A DNA stretch of 64,000 bases from Bacillota bacterium (GTDB lineage Bacteria > Bacillota > Clostridia > Lachnospirales > Lachnospiraceae). The DNA is taken from positions 1 through 64,000 of the forward strand of contig JAEWAK010000073.1 of the NCBI GenBank assembly GCA_023391695.1, read 5' to 3'. Shown piece after piece: positions 17,807 to 27,922 of the stretch; the first letter of the stretch is position 1, and each line of letters starts with the position of its first letter. Both the position numbers and the translations under genes were made by a program. Below the pieces are notes generated by a model, which made no database searches, was not told the origin of the DNA, and saw only the letters and a list, made by a program, of their open reading frames with translations.

Positions 17807-19363
17807 TTACCAGATTCTTGTGGACCAATTGGAACAGTCCCAGATTTTAGTTGCAAAATCCTCATAAAAATCCGGCTCATGACAAATGAGCAGAATACTT
17901 CCCCGGTATTCCGAAAGGGCCCGTTTTAACTCGGTTTTCGCATCCACATCCAAATGGTTGGTTGGCTCATCCAGCAATAATACATTGGTTTCCCGGTTGA
18001 GTAGCTTGCATAAACGTACTTTGGCCTGTTCACCGCCGCTTAGGACTCTTACCATACTTTCGATGTGTTTTGTGGTAAGACCGCATTTCGCCAGGGCAGA
18101 GCGTACTTCATACTGGGTAAAGGAAGGAAAGTCGCGCCAGATTTCTTCGATACAGGTGTTATTTTTTGCACCGCTCATTTCCTGTTCAAAATAACCCTGA
18201 TGTAAATAATCACCCAGGGTGACTTTACCTTCCAAGGGAGGAATAAGGCCGATAATGCTTTTTAACAGAGTGGTCTTTCCGATACCGTTAGCACCCTTTA
18301 TAATAATTTTGTCTCCCCGTTCCATGGTTAAGGTTAAAGGTTTTGATAAGGGTTCCTCGTAGCCGATGACCAGATGTTCCGTCTGAAAAATAAACCGTCC
18401 GGCCGCACGGGCTTCCTTAAAGTTAAATTCCGGCTTGGGTCTTTCCCTTGCCAGTTCAATTACATCCATTTTATCCAGCTTCTTCTGCCTGGACATGGCC
18501 ATGTTCCTAGTGGAAACACGGGCTTTGTTCCTTGCAACGAAATCCTGTAATTCACTGATTTCCTGCTGCTGCTTTTTATAAGCGGATTCCAGTTGGGCTT
18601 TTTTGACCTCATAAACTTCCATAAATTTATCGTAATTACCGACATACCGGTTTAATTCCGCATTTTCCATATGGTAGACAATATTGATTACGCTGTTAAT
18701 AAAAGGTATGTCATGGGAAATTAATATAAAAGCATTTTCATAATCCAGCAGGTAACGTTTCAGCCATTCTATGTGGACGGTATCCAGGTAATTGGTGGGC
18801 TCGTCCAATAGAAGGATATCCGGTTTCTCCAATAATAATTTGCCGAGTAAAACTTTGGTTCTCTGTCCGCCGCTCAGTTCCGTAACATCCTGTTCCAGCC
18901 CGATGGCATCCAGGCCCAGGGCACGTCCGATTTCTTCTACCTTTGTATCTATAATATAAAAATTATTATTATCCAGAGTATCCTGTATAGTACCAAACTC
19001 TTCCATGATCGTCATGAGTACGTCGGGTTCCGCATCTGCCATCTGGTTGCAGAGGGAATTCATCTTGGCTTCCAGGTCATAAAGATAGGAAAATGCTGAT
19101 TTTAGTACCTGGCGGATGGTCATTCCTTTTTCCAGTACGGAATGCTGGTCCAGATAGCCAACCCTGACATTTTTCGACCATTCAATATTACCTTCATCCG
19201 GCATTAATTTACCGGTCACAATATTTAAAAAGGTGGATTTGCCTTCCCCATTGGCGCCAACCAGTCCTATATGCTCGCCTTTTAGCAGACGGAAAGATAC
19301 ATTATTAAAAATTGCCCTGTCTCCAAAACCATGAGTGAGATTTGTTACATTTAAGATGCTCAT
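17807..19363 (-). CDS. ABC-F family ATPase (YkpA/YbiT-like)
   Basis: A soluble twin-ABC ATPase of 518 residues without membrane segments. It has a first Walker A GANGEGKST (36-44), signature LSGGQRTKV, a charged linker (KKAQLESAYKKQQQEI...RNKARVSTRNMA), a second Walker A GANGIGKTT and signature LSGGEQAKV. ABC-F proteins act on the ribosome, as translation factors or, in some subgroups, antibiotic-protection factors. The overall form fits the YkpA/YbiT housekeeping group, not a clear resistance subgroup. Start ATG has AAGGAG 5 nt upstream. It faces gtrA with an imperfect hairpin (about 17725-17790) between the two stops. Confidence 0.88.
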   Translation of the reverse strand: MSILNVTNLTHGFGDRAIFNNVSFRLLKGEHIGLVGANGEGKSTFLNIVTGKLMPDEGNIEWSKNVRVGYLDQHSVLEKGMTIRQVLKSAFSYLYDLEAKMNSLCNQMADAEPDVLMTIMEEFGTIQDTLDNNNFYIIDTKVEEIGRALGLDAIGLEQDVTELSGGQRTKVLLGKLLLEKPDILLLDEPTNYLDTVHIEWLKRYLLDYENAFILISHDIPFINSVINIVYHMENAELNRYVGNYDKFMEVYEVKKAQLESAYKKQQQEISELQDFVARNKARVSTRNMAMSRQKKLDKMDVIELARERPKPEFNFKEARAAGRFIFQTEHLVIGYEEPLSKPLTLTMERGDKIIIKGANGIGKTTLLKSIIGLIPPLEGKVTLGDYLHQGYFEQEMSGAKNNTCIEEIWRDFPSFTQYEVRSALAKCGLTTKHIESMVRVLSGGEQAKVRLCKLLNRETNVLLLDEPTNHLDVDAKTELKRALSEYRGSILLICHEPDFYEDFATKIWDCSNWSTRIW

Positions 19364-19616
19364 ACATGCTCCTTGCTCGAATTATTATGTGTAACTTAAG
19401 GGTTACCTTATAGATTATACATAAAATTATTACAAATTCAAGTGAAAAATTTTCAAGAATAGACAGCAATTCCGGTTATAATAAAATATGACCGGTGATT
19501 TTGGGCAATTTATGCAATGCAATTTATCCTTATGGTATGATACAGCCATAGTTTTGCCAGTGTGCGGATGCATAATCATATAACATACAGGCGGCTGGGG
19601 AATGGGGTACAGAGCC

Positions 19617-20447
19617 TTACCGCCGCGGGCAGGTATTTTGGGCAAACTGCCTCAGTTCCATATTAAATTTACCGAACTGTTCATAGAATAAGGCATGGCC
19701 GCTGTTTTCAAAAGGTATAAGTTTGGAGTTCTTTATTAATTTATTCTGGGCCACGCCAAGAGGAAAGTAACATACTTCGTCATGTACCCCGTGCATAATC
19801 AGGGTAGGAACCTGAATCGTCTCCAGGTCACCAAACAGACCTTCTTCGTCCAGCCAGGCATTGGCAACCTGCGCAGTTGCCCAGGAAGCGGCTATAAGTC
19901 CTAAATGGAATAACCAGTCCTTAATCGGTTCGCTTACCTGCTGGTAGAAAAAGAGATTCCCGAAGTTCCGCAGCATATTCGGACGGTCATGATAGGTGCC
20001 TTGGATAATATCAAGGACAGCTTCCCTGGTCTGGCCGTATGGAAAGTAGGGTCTTCTTATAAGGCTGGGTGCGGCAGCTCCGCATAAAACCAGCCGGGAA
20101 ACTCCGTATGCCCTGTGCCTGGCCATATATCGGACCGCAATAGCACCTCCCGTTGAGTGGCCTAATAAAGTTACGTTTTTTAAGCCAAGGGACTCAATTA
20201 CACACCGGACATCGTCCGATAACCGGTTGTAATTATATCCTTCAAACGGCTTATCGGACAGGCCAAAGCCCCTTTGGTCCAGGCCGATGCAGCGGAAGCC
20301 CAGCTTGGGCAGCTGATTGAACTGGTACTCAAACAAATCATGGCTTCCGGGCCAGCCGTGTAAAAATACAATGGTATTAGAGCTCCTTGGATTTAAATCC
20401 TCACAGTAAATATTAACATCCGGTTCTACATTTACATAGTATCCCAA
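19617..20447 (-). CDS. Alpha/beta-hydrolase fold protein
   Basis: A 276-residue hydrolase with the full catalytic set: nucleophile elbow GHSTGG (Ser98), acid Asp223 in HGVHDEV and His251 in NSGHALF. The oxyanion motif HGWPGS lies at 30-35. The fold family includes esterases, haloperoxidase-like and epoxide-hydrolase-like enzymes; the substrate cannot be assigned. There is no signal peptide, so it is cytoplasmic. Start codon with TATGGAGG upstream. It is co-directional with the ABC-F gene but about 250 bp away. Confidence 0.85.
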   Translation of the reverse strand: MGYYVNVEPDVNIYCEDLNPRSSNTIVFLHGWPGSHDLFEYQFNQLPKLGFRCIGLDQRGFGLSDKPFEGYNYNRLSDDVRCVIESLGLKNVTLLGHSTGGAIAVRYMARHRAYGVSRLVLCGAAAPSLIRRPYFPYGQTREAVLDIIQGTYHDRPNMLRNFGNLFFYQQVSEPIKDWLFHLGLIAASWATAQVANAWLDEEGLFGDLETIQVPTLIMHGVHDEVCYFPLGVAQNKLIKNSKLIPFENSGHALFYEQFGKFNMELRQFAQNTCPRR

Positions 20448-20686
20448 ACGTATACCTCCATAAGTGAAATACTTTTATTCTATTAGTTTATTCTGCGATA
20501 CAAAATGTGTTATTCGAATATATGGCTTACGGCAAAATATTTCAGTGGAATAATCCTTACGCAAAATTAACATTACTATAACAGAAATATGTAAAAGTGT
20601 TTGTTATTCCCCAAAATTAAGAGTATAATATCAAAAATGATTATGGAAGAAGTTCAGAAGAAAAAACCTTAAGGAGTTTATAGATT

Positions 20687-21346
20687 ATGATTACTTATAA
20701 AGAGATTAAAAAGAACCACCAGATAAAAACTTATATACAAAAAGCCGATGAATCCCTCGAAGCTTTAGGATATACGGAACACAGCTTTGCCCATGTGGGA
20801 ATTGTCGCGGAAGTGGCAAAATATATTTTATCTACAATGGGATATCCCCAAAGGACCATTGAACTGGCCCAGATAGCGGGATATATGCACGATATCGGAA
20901 ATGTAATAAACCGGGTTGACCATGCCCAAAGCGGGGCGGTCATGGCCTTTCGTATCCTGGATAAAATCGGTGTGGACGCGGATGAAATAGCTACCATTAT
21001 TTCAGCGATCGGCAACCATGATGAGAGTACGGCGGTACCGGTCAATGAAGTTGCGGCGGCACTTATACTGGCAGACAAAACAGACGTACGTTTCACCAGG
21101 GTACGGAACCGGGATCTGGCCAGCTTTGATATCCATGACAGGGTAAATTATGCGGTAAAAGAATCTAAAACGGTTATTAATGAAGAGAAAACCAAAATAT
21201 CCCTTAACTTAACCATTGATACCGAAGTTTCCTCCGTAATGGATTATTTTGAAATTTTCCTGGAGCGTATGATACTGTGCAAGAAAGCTGCCGAAAAGTT
21301 AAATTTAAGATTCCAGCTTATTATAAACGGACAAAAAGTTTTATAA
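20687..21346 (+). CDS. HD-domain phosphohydrolase
   Basis: A 219-residue metal-dependent phosphohydrolase. Metal-binding residues of the HD superfamily are visible: His36, His68-Asp69 (GYMHDIGN) and Asp130 (LILADKTD). It resembles small HD proteins of unknown substrate in clostridia; nucleotide or phosphoester hydrolysis is likely from the family only. The C-terminal 70 residues (NLTIDTEVSS...) form an extra domain. ATG 20687 follows AAGGAG. Confidence 0.82.
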   Translation: MITYKEIKKNHQIKTYIQKADESLEALGYTEHSFAHVGIVAEVAKYILSTMGYPQRTIELAQIAGYMHDIGNVINRVDHAQSGAVMAFRILDKIGVDADEIATIISAIGNHDESTAVPVNEVAAALILADKTDVRFTRVRNRDLASFDIHDRVNYAVKESKTVINEEKTKISLNLTIDTEVSSVMDYFEIFLERMILCKKAAEKLNLRFQLIINGQKVL

Positions 21347-21368
21347 TATTTAATCTAAATCTAAAAAT

Positions 21369-21641
21369 TTGGGAGGCAGAGGGGAGGCGGTATCCATGGC
21401 GGCTGCCACCAGGCAATTAATAAGCGGCGTATGCATCAATTATGTATACACCCCAAAGCAGTACAGGGGTAAAGGCTATGCCGCTGCCAATATGTATTAT
21501 TTAAGTAAAGAGATGTTGGATAAAGGTAACCGTTTCTGTACTTTATTTGTTGATAAAAAGAACCCGGTTTCTAACCGGGTCTATAAAAAAATCGGATATG
21601 AGATTTTGGAAGATCAGTATGACTACCGGCTGTTTACCTGA
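21369..21641 (+). pseudogene. Remnant of a GNAT acetyltransferase (C-terminal part only)
   Basis: The 90-residue frame encodes the acetyl-CoA-binding end of a COG3393-like GNAT enzyme (VYTPKQYRGKGYA, FVDKKNPVSNRVYKKIGY). Family members are much longer, so the N-terminal substrate half is missing. It begins 22 bp after the HD gene stop, which suggests a deletion removed the 5' part. A ribosome-like GGGGAGG lies just before an in-frame ATG at 21396, so a short protein might still be made. Confidence 0.6.
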
Positions 21642-21672
21642 TAATAAGCAGCGGCGGCAGATGGAGGATATT

Positions 21673-22158
21673 ATGGAGATCGAGAGGAAATTCTGTATTA
21701 ACGCAAAGCCGGAACAATTGGACCAATACGGTAAAAAAGAAATAGAACAGGGATATCTGTGCACCGATCCGGTAGTGCGGATCCGAAAAAGTAACGAGGA
21801 TTATTACTTAACTTATAAATCCCGGCTGAACAGGAAAGAGAATAAAGAGGAGACAGCCTTAATCTGTGAAGAAGTGGAACTTCCTTTAAGTGAGGAGGCT
21901 TACCTGCATTTAAGAGAGAAAGCCGACGGACACAGGATAACAAAAACCCGTTATCTGATCCCCATGGGGGAATATGTGGCGGAACTGGATGTATTCCACG
22001 GATGCCTGGAGGGGCTTGTCTTTGTTGAGGTGGAATTCCCGGATGAAGAAAAAGCGGCGGCTTTTCAGCCGCCGGAGTGGTTCGGGAAGGATGTTTCCTT
22101 TGACAAACGTTATAAAAATAATTATCTGGCAACCCTTAACAGTCTGGAGGAGTTTTAA
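21673..22158 (+). CDS. CYTH-domain protein
   Basis: A 161-residue protein with the ExExK signature at the extreme N-terminus (EIERK, residues 2-6) and the acidic/basic strands of the CYTH tunnel fold (VRIRK, YLTYKS, EEVELPL, ELDVF, FVEVEF). CYTH enzymes act on triphosphates (thiamine triphosphate, tripolyphosphate) or make cAMP; the substrate is unknown here. I use ATG 21673, 5 nt after GGAGG; longer frames overlap the GNAT remnant and have no ribosome site. It converges with the kinase gene. Confidence 0.85.
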   Translation: MEIERKFCINAKPEQLDQYGKKEIEQGYLCTDPVVRIRKSNEDYYLTYKSRLNRKENKEETALICEEVELPLSEEAYLHLREKADGHRITKTRYLIPMGEYVAELDVFHGCLEGLVFVEVEFPDEEKAAAFQPPEWFGKDVSFDKRYKNNYLATLNSLEEF

Positions 22159-22181
22159 TTATATGAAAGCATGCCAAACCG

Positions 22182-24338
22182 TTATATTTTTTTAAACCTT
22201 AATACGGCTTTAAATAAGTCGCCGTCCAATTCAATATCAAAGGTGGCATCCTGCAGGGCTGCCAGGCTTTTGGCTATGGATAAACCTAAGCCGCTGCCTT
22301 CCGTATTCCGGGATAAATCCCCGCGTACAAACCGTTCCATTAATTCATCGGAATTAATATTTAATTTACTGGCTGATATATTCTTTACCGAGACGGTTAC
22401 CGTAGTATTCTCGGTAAAGATATCCACATAAATCCTGGTTCCGTTCAGTGCGTATTTATTTGCGTTGGAGAAAATATTCTCAATAATACGGTAAGTACTC
22501 CGTCCGTCCGCCATAATATAAATCGGTTCTTCTTTCATATTGAGTACGACCTCTAAATTATGGCTGATAAAACGGTCTTCAAATTCCCCGATGGACTGCC
22601 TTACCAGCTCCACCAGGTTAAGGCGTTCCAGGTTTAAGGAAATAGCTCCGGAGGAAGCTTTGGAGGCTTCCATCAGATCTTCAATCAGGGTTTTCAGACG
22701 CCAGGTTTTAGTAGACAGAATATTCAGATAATCAGCTGCAGTTTTGTTATTCAGATTCTCCTTTTTCAACAGGTCCACATAGTTTATAATGGAGGTCAAA
22801 GGAGTTTTGATATCATGGGATACATTGGCAATTAATTCGGTTTTCAGTCTTTCGCTTTTTAGTTTCTCATCAACGGCAGCGGAGAGGCCGTCACCGATAT
22901 TATTGATGTACTCGGCCAGGGTAAGGGCCGGCTCATTCATATTGGAAACTGGTATTTTATGCGTGAGATTTCCTTCGGTAATCTTTTTCGTTTCTTTCTT
23001 GATTACATTGTAATCAATGGCTGCTTTTAATAAAACATAGGATAGGTATAAGTAATCCGGTATGGAAACAATAAGAAATTCCAGCTTCCTATCCAGCAGA
23101 ATCGGATTATTATAAAGATAAAAAGCCAGGAACTGCACAACGGCAAACATACCGATTATGGCAAATACACGGTATGTAAGATTCTGCTGGGCAAAGAAGT
23201 CCCGTATGAATTTTCGGAGCTGTATAAAAAACCGGACAATTAAAGAATTCTGAAATAATATATTGGCTTTGATCCGCCGGATCAGGCTTAAAAATCCAAA
23301 CATGCAGAACGGATACAGGATGGCAAAAGCCAGTATCAGTGCATAATAAAAACCCAACCCAAACTGCCGGTGCAAAAGTGTGCAGAAAAATTTTGTAAAA
23401 AGATATAATGCGATAATACCGCCGACTACAAATAAAAAACCCAGTTCGGAATACCAGCGGTCAAAACCGTTTATGGCGATGCTTTCTTTTCCTTTCTTAT
23501 GGCCCGTAAAAGAAATAGCAACACTTAAAAACAGTAATATGGAGACAAACGAAACCGGTACGGGATATAAGGAATTTTTATAATTATCATGTAATATCCG
23601 GAATTGTTCATACATGAGCCCGAATTCATCATTTTTATTTGGGAATCCCTTGACAATGGTAGTACATACAATGTATTCCCCAGGGTCCCTTTCCGGTTCC
23701 GTAAATTTATTTACGAAACTGCCATTGATATAATCTATGACCCAGCCCAGATTTTCATCATTCAGATATTGATACCCACGGTTTACATTGGTGGCATAAC
23801 GCTGTGTTCTGGTATTTATAATTAAATAGGCAGAATTTGACTTAACACTTTCCAGATAGGCGTCCATGGCATCCTCACCGTATTTGTCCGACAAGGCTGC
23901 CAGTTTGTCCTCCAGCTCGGAAGAACAGTAAATGGTACCGGTTTTTAAGTTACGTACATAATATAGAAAGTTACTGTTCGCCTGGTTTAATATGGCATTG
24001 TAATAATCAAAATCATCCTTCTGCTGGGCGGTATCGGAACTTTTTGAAATATCCTTGTCCATTTCAAATAAAGCGGATAAATCCAGGGAAGAAGGATCAT
24101 ATCCAACACTGCCGGAATACCCTTTTTCACGGTAATCGGTATATTTGGCTACCCGCTCCACATATTTTAGATATTTGCTCTGAAATTCGGAAGTTTCTTT
24201 AAAATCGTTGGTACCGGCGGAATAGGAATCCAGATAGGTCAGAATGTGATAGGACCCAACCAGAAGATTCAGTCCGCACAGAAAAAGGGCAATATGTATC
24301 AATGCCTTCATGATGAAGGATTCCCTTACTTTATTCAT
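22182..24338 (-). CDS. Membrane sensor histidine kinase
   Basis: A 718-residue two-component kinase. One membrane helix at about 12-34 is followed by a long extracytoplasmic segment to about residue 260, then several helices (about 262-282, 300-320, 335-360, 395-440). The HAMP-like linker leads to the phospho-acceptor motif ANVSHDIKTPLTS (His508) and the ATPase lobe with N box (NIFSNANKYA) and G2 box (GSGLGLSIAKSLA). The stop of the response regulator gene is 13 bp upstream of its start, so the two form a pair. The signal is unknown. Confidence 0.92.
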   Translation of the reverse strand: MNKVRESFIMKALIHIALFLCGLNLLVGSYHILTYLDSYSAGTNDFKETSEFQSKYLKYVERVAKYTDYREKGYSGSVGYDPSSLDLSALFEMDKDISKSSDTAQQKDDFDYYNAILNQANSNFLYYVRNLKTGTIYCSSELEDKLAALSDKYGEDAMDAYLESVKSNSAYLIINTRTQRYATNVNRGYQYLNDENLGWVIDYINGSFVNKFTEPERDPGEYIVCTTIVKGFPNKNDEFGLMYEQFRILHDNYKNSLYPVPVSFVSILLFLSVAISFTGHKKGKESIAINGFDRWYSELGFLFVVGGIIALYLFTKFFCTLLHRQFGLGFYYALILAFAILYPFCMFGFLSLIRRIKANILFQNSLIVRFFIQLRKFIRDFFAQQNLTYRVFAIIGMFAVVQFLAFYLYNNPILLDRKLEFLIVSIPDYLYLSYVLLKAAIDYNVIKKETKKITEGNLTHKIPVSNMNEPALTLAEYINNIGDGLSAAVDEKLKSERLKTELIANVSHDIKTPLTSIINYVDLLKKENLNNKTAADYLNILSTKTWRLKTLIEDLMEASKASSGAISLNLERLNLVELVRQSIGEFEDRFISHNLEVVLNMKEEPIYIMADGRSTYRIIENIFSNANKYALNGTRIYVDIFTENTTVTVSVKNISASKLNINSDELMERFVRGDLSRNTEGSGLGLSIAKSLAALQDATFDIELDGDLFKAVLRFKKI

Positions 24339-24351
24339 CGTACTGCTCCTT

Positions 24352-25047
24352 TCAGTATTTTTCTACTTTATAGCCAATACCCCATGCAACTTTTAGATAT
24401 TTCGGTTCTTTCGGGTTGATTTCAATTTTTTCGCGTATATGGCGGATATGTACCGCTACTATATTATCGGCACCATAGGAAGGTTCGTTCCAAATAAGTT
24501 CATAAATTTCATTGATAGAAAAAACTCTTCCCTTATTTTTCACCAACAGTTTTAATAGGTTATATTCAATGGGTGTAAGCTTGATTAATTCATCATCCAC
24601 ATATACTTCCTTGCGGTCATCGTTAACAACCAGGTCTCCGGAGGAGTAGATATTCTGCTCTTCCGTAACGATACTCCCAAGCTTGGTATATCGCCTTAAG
24701 GCAGATTTTACCCTGGCGATTAATTCCAGAGGGTTAAAGGGTTTTGTTATATAATCATCCGCACCTACATTCAGGCCAAGCACCTTATCGCTGTCCTCCG
24801 ATTTTGCAGTCAGCAGGAGTATGGGAAGGGTGCTGTTGTTTTCCCTTAATTTCATGGTAACCCGGATACCATCCATCTGCGGCATCATAATATCAAGCAG
24901 GGCAAGGTGTATTTCATTGGTATTAATAATATCAATCGCTTCCTTGCCGTCATAAGCTTTTATTACATGATAGCCTTCGGCACTTAAATAAATTTGTATG
25001 GCTTCCACAATATCTTTATCGTCATCACATACTAATATGTTGTACAT
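24352..25047 (-). CDS. Response regulator, OmpR/PhoB family
   Basis: A 231-residue DNA-binding response regulator: receiver domain with acidic pocket DDD (8-10), phospho-acceptor Asp52 (LLDIMMPQMDG) and Lys in KPF, then an OmpR-type winged helix (residues ~130-231). It is transcribed with the kinase. The upstream gap of 464 bp contains a perfect 10-bp hairpin in its 5' region (25117-25143). Confidence 0.93.
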   Translation of the reverse strand: MYNILVCDDDKDIVEAIQIYLSAEGYHVIKAYDGKEAIDIINTNEIHLALLDIMMPQMDGIRVTMKLRENNSTLPILLLTAKSEDSDKVLGLNVGADDYITKPFNPLELIARVKSALRRYTKLGSIVTEEQNIYSSGDLVVNDDRKEVYVDDELIKLTPIEYNLLKLLVKNKGRVFSINEIYELIWNEPSYGADNIVAVHIRHIREKIEINPKEPKYLKVAWGIGYKVEKY

Positions 25048-25511
25048 ATTTACCTCTCATTCTGCCGCCCACGGCGGCATAAAATTTGCTGAAGAAGTCG
25101 CATCAAAGGTTCTTTCAGAGTAAAAGTGCCTTTCTTTTACTCTTGTGAAAGTGCTTTTCTTTTACTTTTAATACACACTGGTTTAACTTATGTAATTTCT
25201 TATCTTATTATATATTATTTTGGGGAAAACTTCTATATTTTATAAATCATATTTATAGGACTGTAAAAATCCCTGTTATCAGCCCAGACTACAGCTTAAC
25301 ATGGAAATATAAATTATAAAGTTAAAAAATCTTAAGAATTTATGAATTAAATAATTTACTTCTAAATTATATTAGTATTTAATGAAATCATAAATATTAT
25401 GCAGGATTCCCATGTAAAAATACTGGATTTTTTAAGAAGAATATTCTATAATGTAGAAAGTTGTTAAATATTTAAAAGTTTTCAGCTATTTAAGAAGTGG
25501 AGGATAATGGT
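25048..25511. other. Divergent intergenic region with hairpin and direct repeats
   Basis: AT-rich gap between the divergent response-regulator and nfnA genes. A perfect 10-bp stem with a 7-nt loop lies at 25117-25143 (AGAGTAAAAG / CTTTTACTCT), and a second AAAGTGC-TTTCTTTTAC string follows as a direct repeat (25151-25167). No ORF or RNA gene is evident. Confidence 0.5.
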
Positions 25512-26399
25512 ATGTACGAGATATTAAAGAAAGAAATATTGGCACCTAATATTTATCTTATGGATATACATGCGCCAAGAGTTGCCAAATCCTGTTATCC
25601 GGGACAGTTTGTCATTGTAAAAATGGATGAAAAGGGGGAGAGAATTCCCCTTACAATATGCGATTATGACAGGGAAGCCGGTACGGTAACCATTGTATTC
25701 CAGGCACTGGGAACCTCGACCAAGAGAATGGCAGGTTATGAAACAGGAGAAGGGTTCCGGGATTTTACCGGTCCTTTGGGGAGGAAGTCGGAATTAGTGG
25801 ATGAATCCCCGGAAGAATTAAAAAACAAAAGCGTCTTATTTGTTGCAGGCGGTGTAGGAACCGCGCCGGTTTACCCTCAGGTTAAGTGGATGAAGGAACA
25901 CGGTTTTGAGGCGGACTGCGTGATAGGCGCAAGAAATAAAGACCTGATTATATTAGAGGAAGAGATGAAACAGGTCGCAAAGAATGTATACGTAACCACC
26001 GACGACGGTTCTTACGGTTTTAAAGGCAATGTCAATGACTGCATAAAAGACCTGGTTAACAATCAGGGTAAACATTATGATCTGGTTATAGCCATCGGGC
26101 CGGTCATTATGATGAAGTTTGTATGTATCCTTACAAAGGAATTGGGAATCCAAACCATTGTAAGCATGAACCCTATCATGGTAGACGGGACCGGTATGTG
26201 CGGTGCCTGCAGGTTAACGGTAGGAAACCAGATTAAATTTGCCTGTGTGGACGGTCCTGAATTTGACGGTCATCTCGTTGATTTTGATGAATCCATGAAA
26301 AGACAGCAGATGTATAAAACTGTCGAAGGAAGGGCTGTTTTGAGGGAACGTGAAGGTTCTACCCATAAAAACGGCGGCTGCGGCTGCAGTGACGATTGA
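25512..26399 (+). CDS. nfnA: NfnA: NADH-dependent ferredoxin:NADP+ oxidoreductase, small subunit
   Basis: Subunit of the electron-bifurcating transhydrogenase that couples reduced ferredoxin, NADH and NADPH. The 295 residues form a ferredoxin-NADP-reductase fold: FAD region RIPLTICDY, NAD region FVAGGVGTAPVYP, and a C-terminal 2Fe-2S site (DGTGMCGACRLTV...FACVDGPEFDGH). The extreme C-terminus is cysteine-rich (GGCGCSDD). I use ATG 25512, 8 nt after GGAGG, over the GTG at 25497. nfnB follows after 62 bp. Confidence 0.88.
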   Translation: MYEILKKEILAPNIYLMDIHAPRVAKSCYPGQFVIVKMDEKGERIPLTICDYDREAGTVTIVFQALGTSTKRMAGYETGEGFRDFTGPLGRKSELVDESPEELKNKSVLFVAGGVGTAPVYPQVKWMKEHGFEADCVIGARNKDLIILEEEMKQVAKNVYVTTDDGSYGFKGNVNDCIKDLVNNQGKHYDLVIAIGPVIMMKFVCILTKELGIQTIVSMNPIMVDGTGMCGACRLTVGNQIKFACVDGPEFDGHLVDFDESMKRQQMYKTVEGRAVLREREGSTHKNGGCGCSDD

Positions 26400-26461
26400 T
26401 TTGCAACCAGTAGGGAAATGCCTTAAATAAAGCATTGGCACAACAGATAGGAGTTAAGAGC

Positions 26462-27847
26462 ATGGATGTTTTAAAAAGAATACCTGTGAAGGAGCAGGAT
26501 CCAGAGATAAGAGCACATAACTTTGAAGAAGTATGTTTAGGATATGAGGAAGAAGAAGCCAGGCTGGAAGCCAGCCGGTGCTTAAAGTGCAAAAATGCAA
26601 AGTGTATCACGGGCTGTCCCGTGTCCATTGATATACCGGGATTTATCAGAGAAGTAGAGGTCGGCAATATAGAAGCGGCATCCAGGGTAATCGGTAAATA
26701 TTCGGCGCTTCCGGCAGTCTGCGGAAGGGTATGTCCTCAGGAATCCCAGTGTGAAGAAAGATGTATACGGGGAATAAAGGGAGAGCCGGTATCCATCGGC
26801 AAATTGGAGCGATATGTTGCGGACTGGTCCAGGGAAAATAATTTAAAACCGGAGCCTCCAACTGCTAAAAACGGCAGAAAAGTAGCCGTTATCGGTTCCG
26901 GACCTGCCGGATTGACCTGTGCCGGAGATTTAGCCAAGATGGGCTATGATGTAACCATATTTGAAGCCCTTCATGAACCGGGCGGCGTATTGGTATATGG
27001 CATACCGGAATTCCGTCTGCCTAAAAATACGGTTGTTAAGACGGAAATCGATAATGTGAAAGCCCTGGGAGTTAAGCTCGAAACCAATGTTGTTATCGGA
27101 AAATCCACAACAATAGATGAGTTAATGGATGAAGAAGGCTTTGATGCCGTATTTATCGGTTCCGGAGCAGGACTTCCGAAATTTATGGGAATACCGGGGG
27201 AAAATGCCAACGGTGTATTTTCAGCCAATGAATACCTGACAAGAAGCAACCTTATGAAAGCGTTTGACGAGAATTATGATACACCCATTGCGGCAGGTAA
27301 AAAAGTAGCGGTAGTCGGCGGCGGCAATGTTGCCATGGATGCGGCCAGGACCGCATTAAGGCTGGGCGCGGAAGTATATATTGTTTACAGAAGAAGTGAA
27401 GAAGAACTGCCGGCCAGGGTGGAAGAAGTACACCACGCCAAAGAAGAGGGTATTATTTTTAAAATGTTAACAAATCCCACAAAAATTCTGGTAGATGAGA
27501 ATGGCTGGGTAAAAGGCATGACCTGTATAGAGATGGAACTTGGTGAACCGGATGCATCCGGCAGAAGAAGGCCGATTGAAAAACCGGATTCTGAGTTTGA
27601 ACTGGAAGTGGATACGGTCATCATGTCCCTGGGAACAAGCCCCAACCCGTTGATTTCTTCCACCACAAAGGGTCTTGATATCAATAAATACAGATGTATC
27701 ATTGCCGATGAAACCACCGGACAGACTACAAAGGAAGGCGTATTTGCCGGCGGGGATGCCGTAACCGGAGCAGCTACCGTCATTCTTGCTATGGGTGCGG
27801 GAAAGGCAGCCGCTAAAGGAATCGATGAATATCTGAAAAAGAAATAA
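26462..27847 (+). CDS. nfnB: NfnB: NADPH/FAD-binding large subunit (GltD-like)
   Basis: Partner of NfnA. The 461 residues begin with a cysteine-rich domain that carries two 4Fe-4S clusters (CLKCKNAKCITGCPVSIDIP; CGRVCPQESQCEERCI), followed by an FAD fold (VAVIGSGPAGLTCAGDLA) and an NADPH fold (VAVVGGGNVAMDAART), as in the small subunit of glutamate synthase. Without the neighbour it would be called GltD; directly after nfnA, NfnB is the better call. An in-frame TTG at 26435 lacks a ribosome site; ATG 26462 has ATAGGAG. Confidence 0.88.
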   Translation: MDVLKRIPVKEQDPEIRAHNFEEVCLGYEEEEARLEASRCLKCKNAKCITGCPVSIDIPGFIREVEVGNIEAASRVIGKYSALPAVCGRVCPQESQCEERCIRGIKGEPVSIGKLERYVADWSRENNLKPEPPTAKNGRKVAVIGSGPAGLTCAGDLAKMGYDVTIFEALHEPGGVLVYGIPEFRLPKNTVVKTEIDNVKALGVKLETNVVIGKSTTIDELMDEEGFDAVFIGSGAGLPKFMGIPGENANGVFSANEYLTRSNLMKAFDENYDTPIAAGKKVAVVGGGNVAMDAARTALRLGAEVYIVYRRSEEELPARVEEVHHAKEEGIIFKMLTNPTKILVDENGWVKGMTCIEMELGEPDASGRRRPIEKPDSEFELEVDTVIMSLGTSPNPLISSTTKGLDINKYRCIIADETTGQTTKEGVFAGGDAVTGAATVILAMGAGKAAAKGIDEYLKKK

Positions 27848-27922
27848 TGGAAAGTCAAAGCAGATCTTTGCATTCCGCTTTGCTGCAAGCTTATAATTGA
27901 TAGGTTAAAGCATTAACAATCC

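Noticed and set aside
17807..19363. Antibiotic-resistance ABC-F protein
   Set aside because: Motifs fit the housekeeping YkpA/YbiT-like group and no resistance or attenuation leader is seen.
19430..19645. 71-residue minus-strand frame after the hydrolase gene
   Set aside because: No family resemblance, overlaps the hydrolase end and lacks a ribosome site.
26462..27847. Glutamate synthase small subunit (GltD)
   Set aside because: No large subunit is present and nfnA is directly upstream, so NfnB is the better call.
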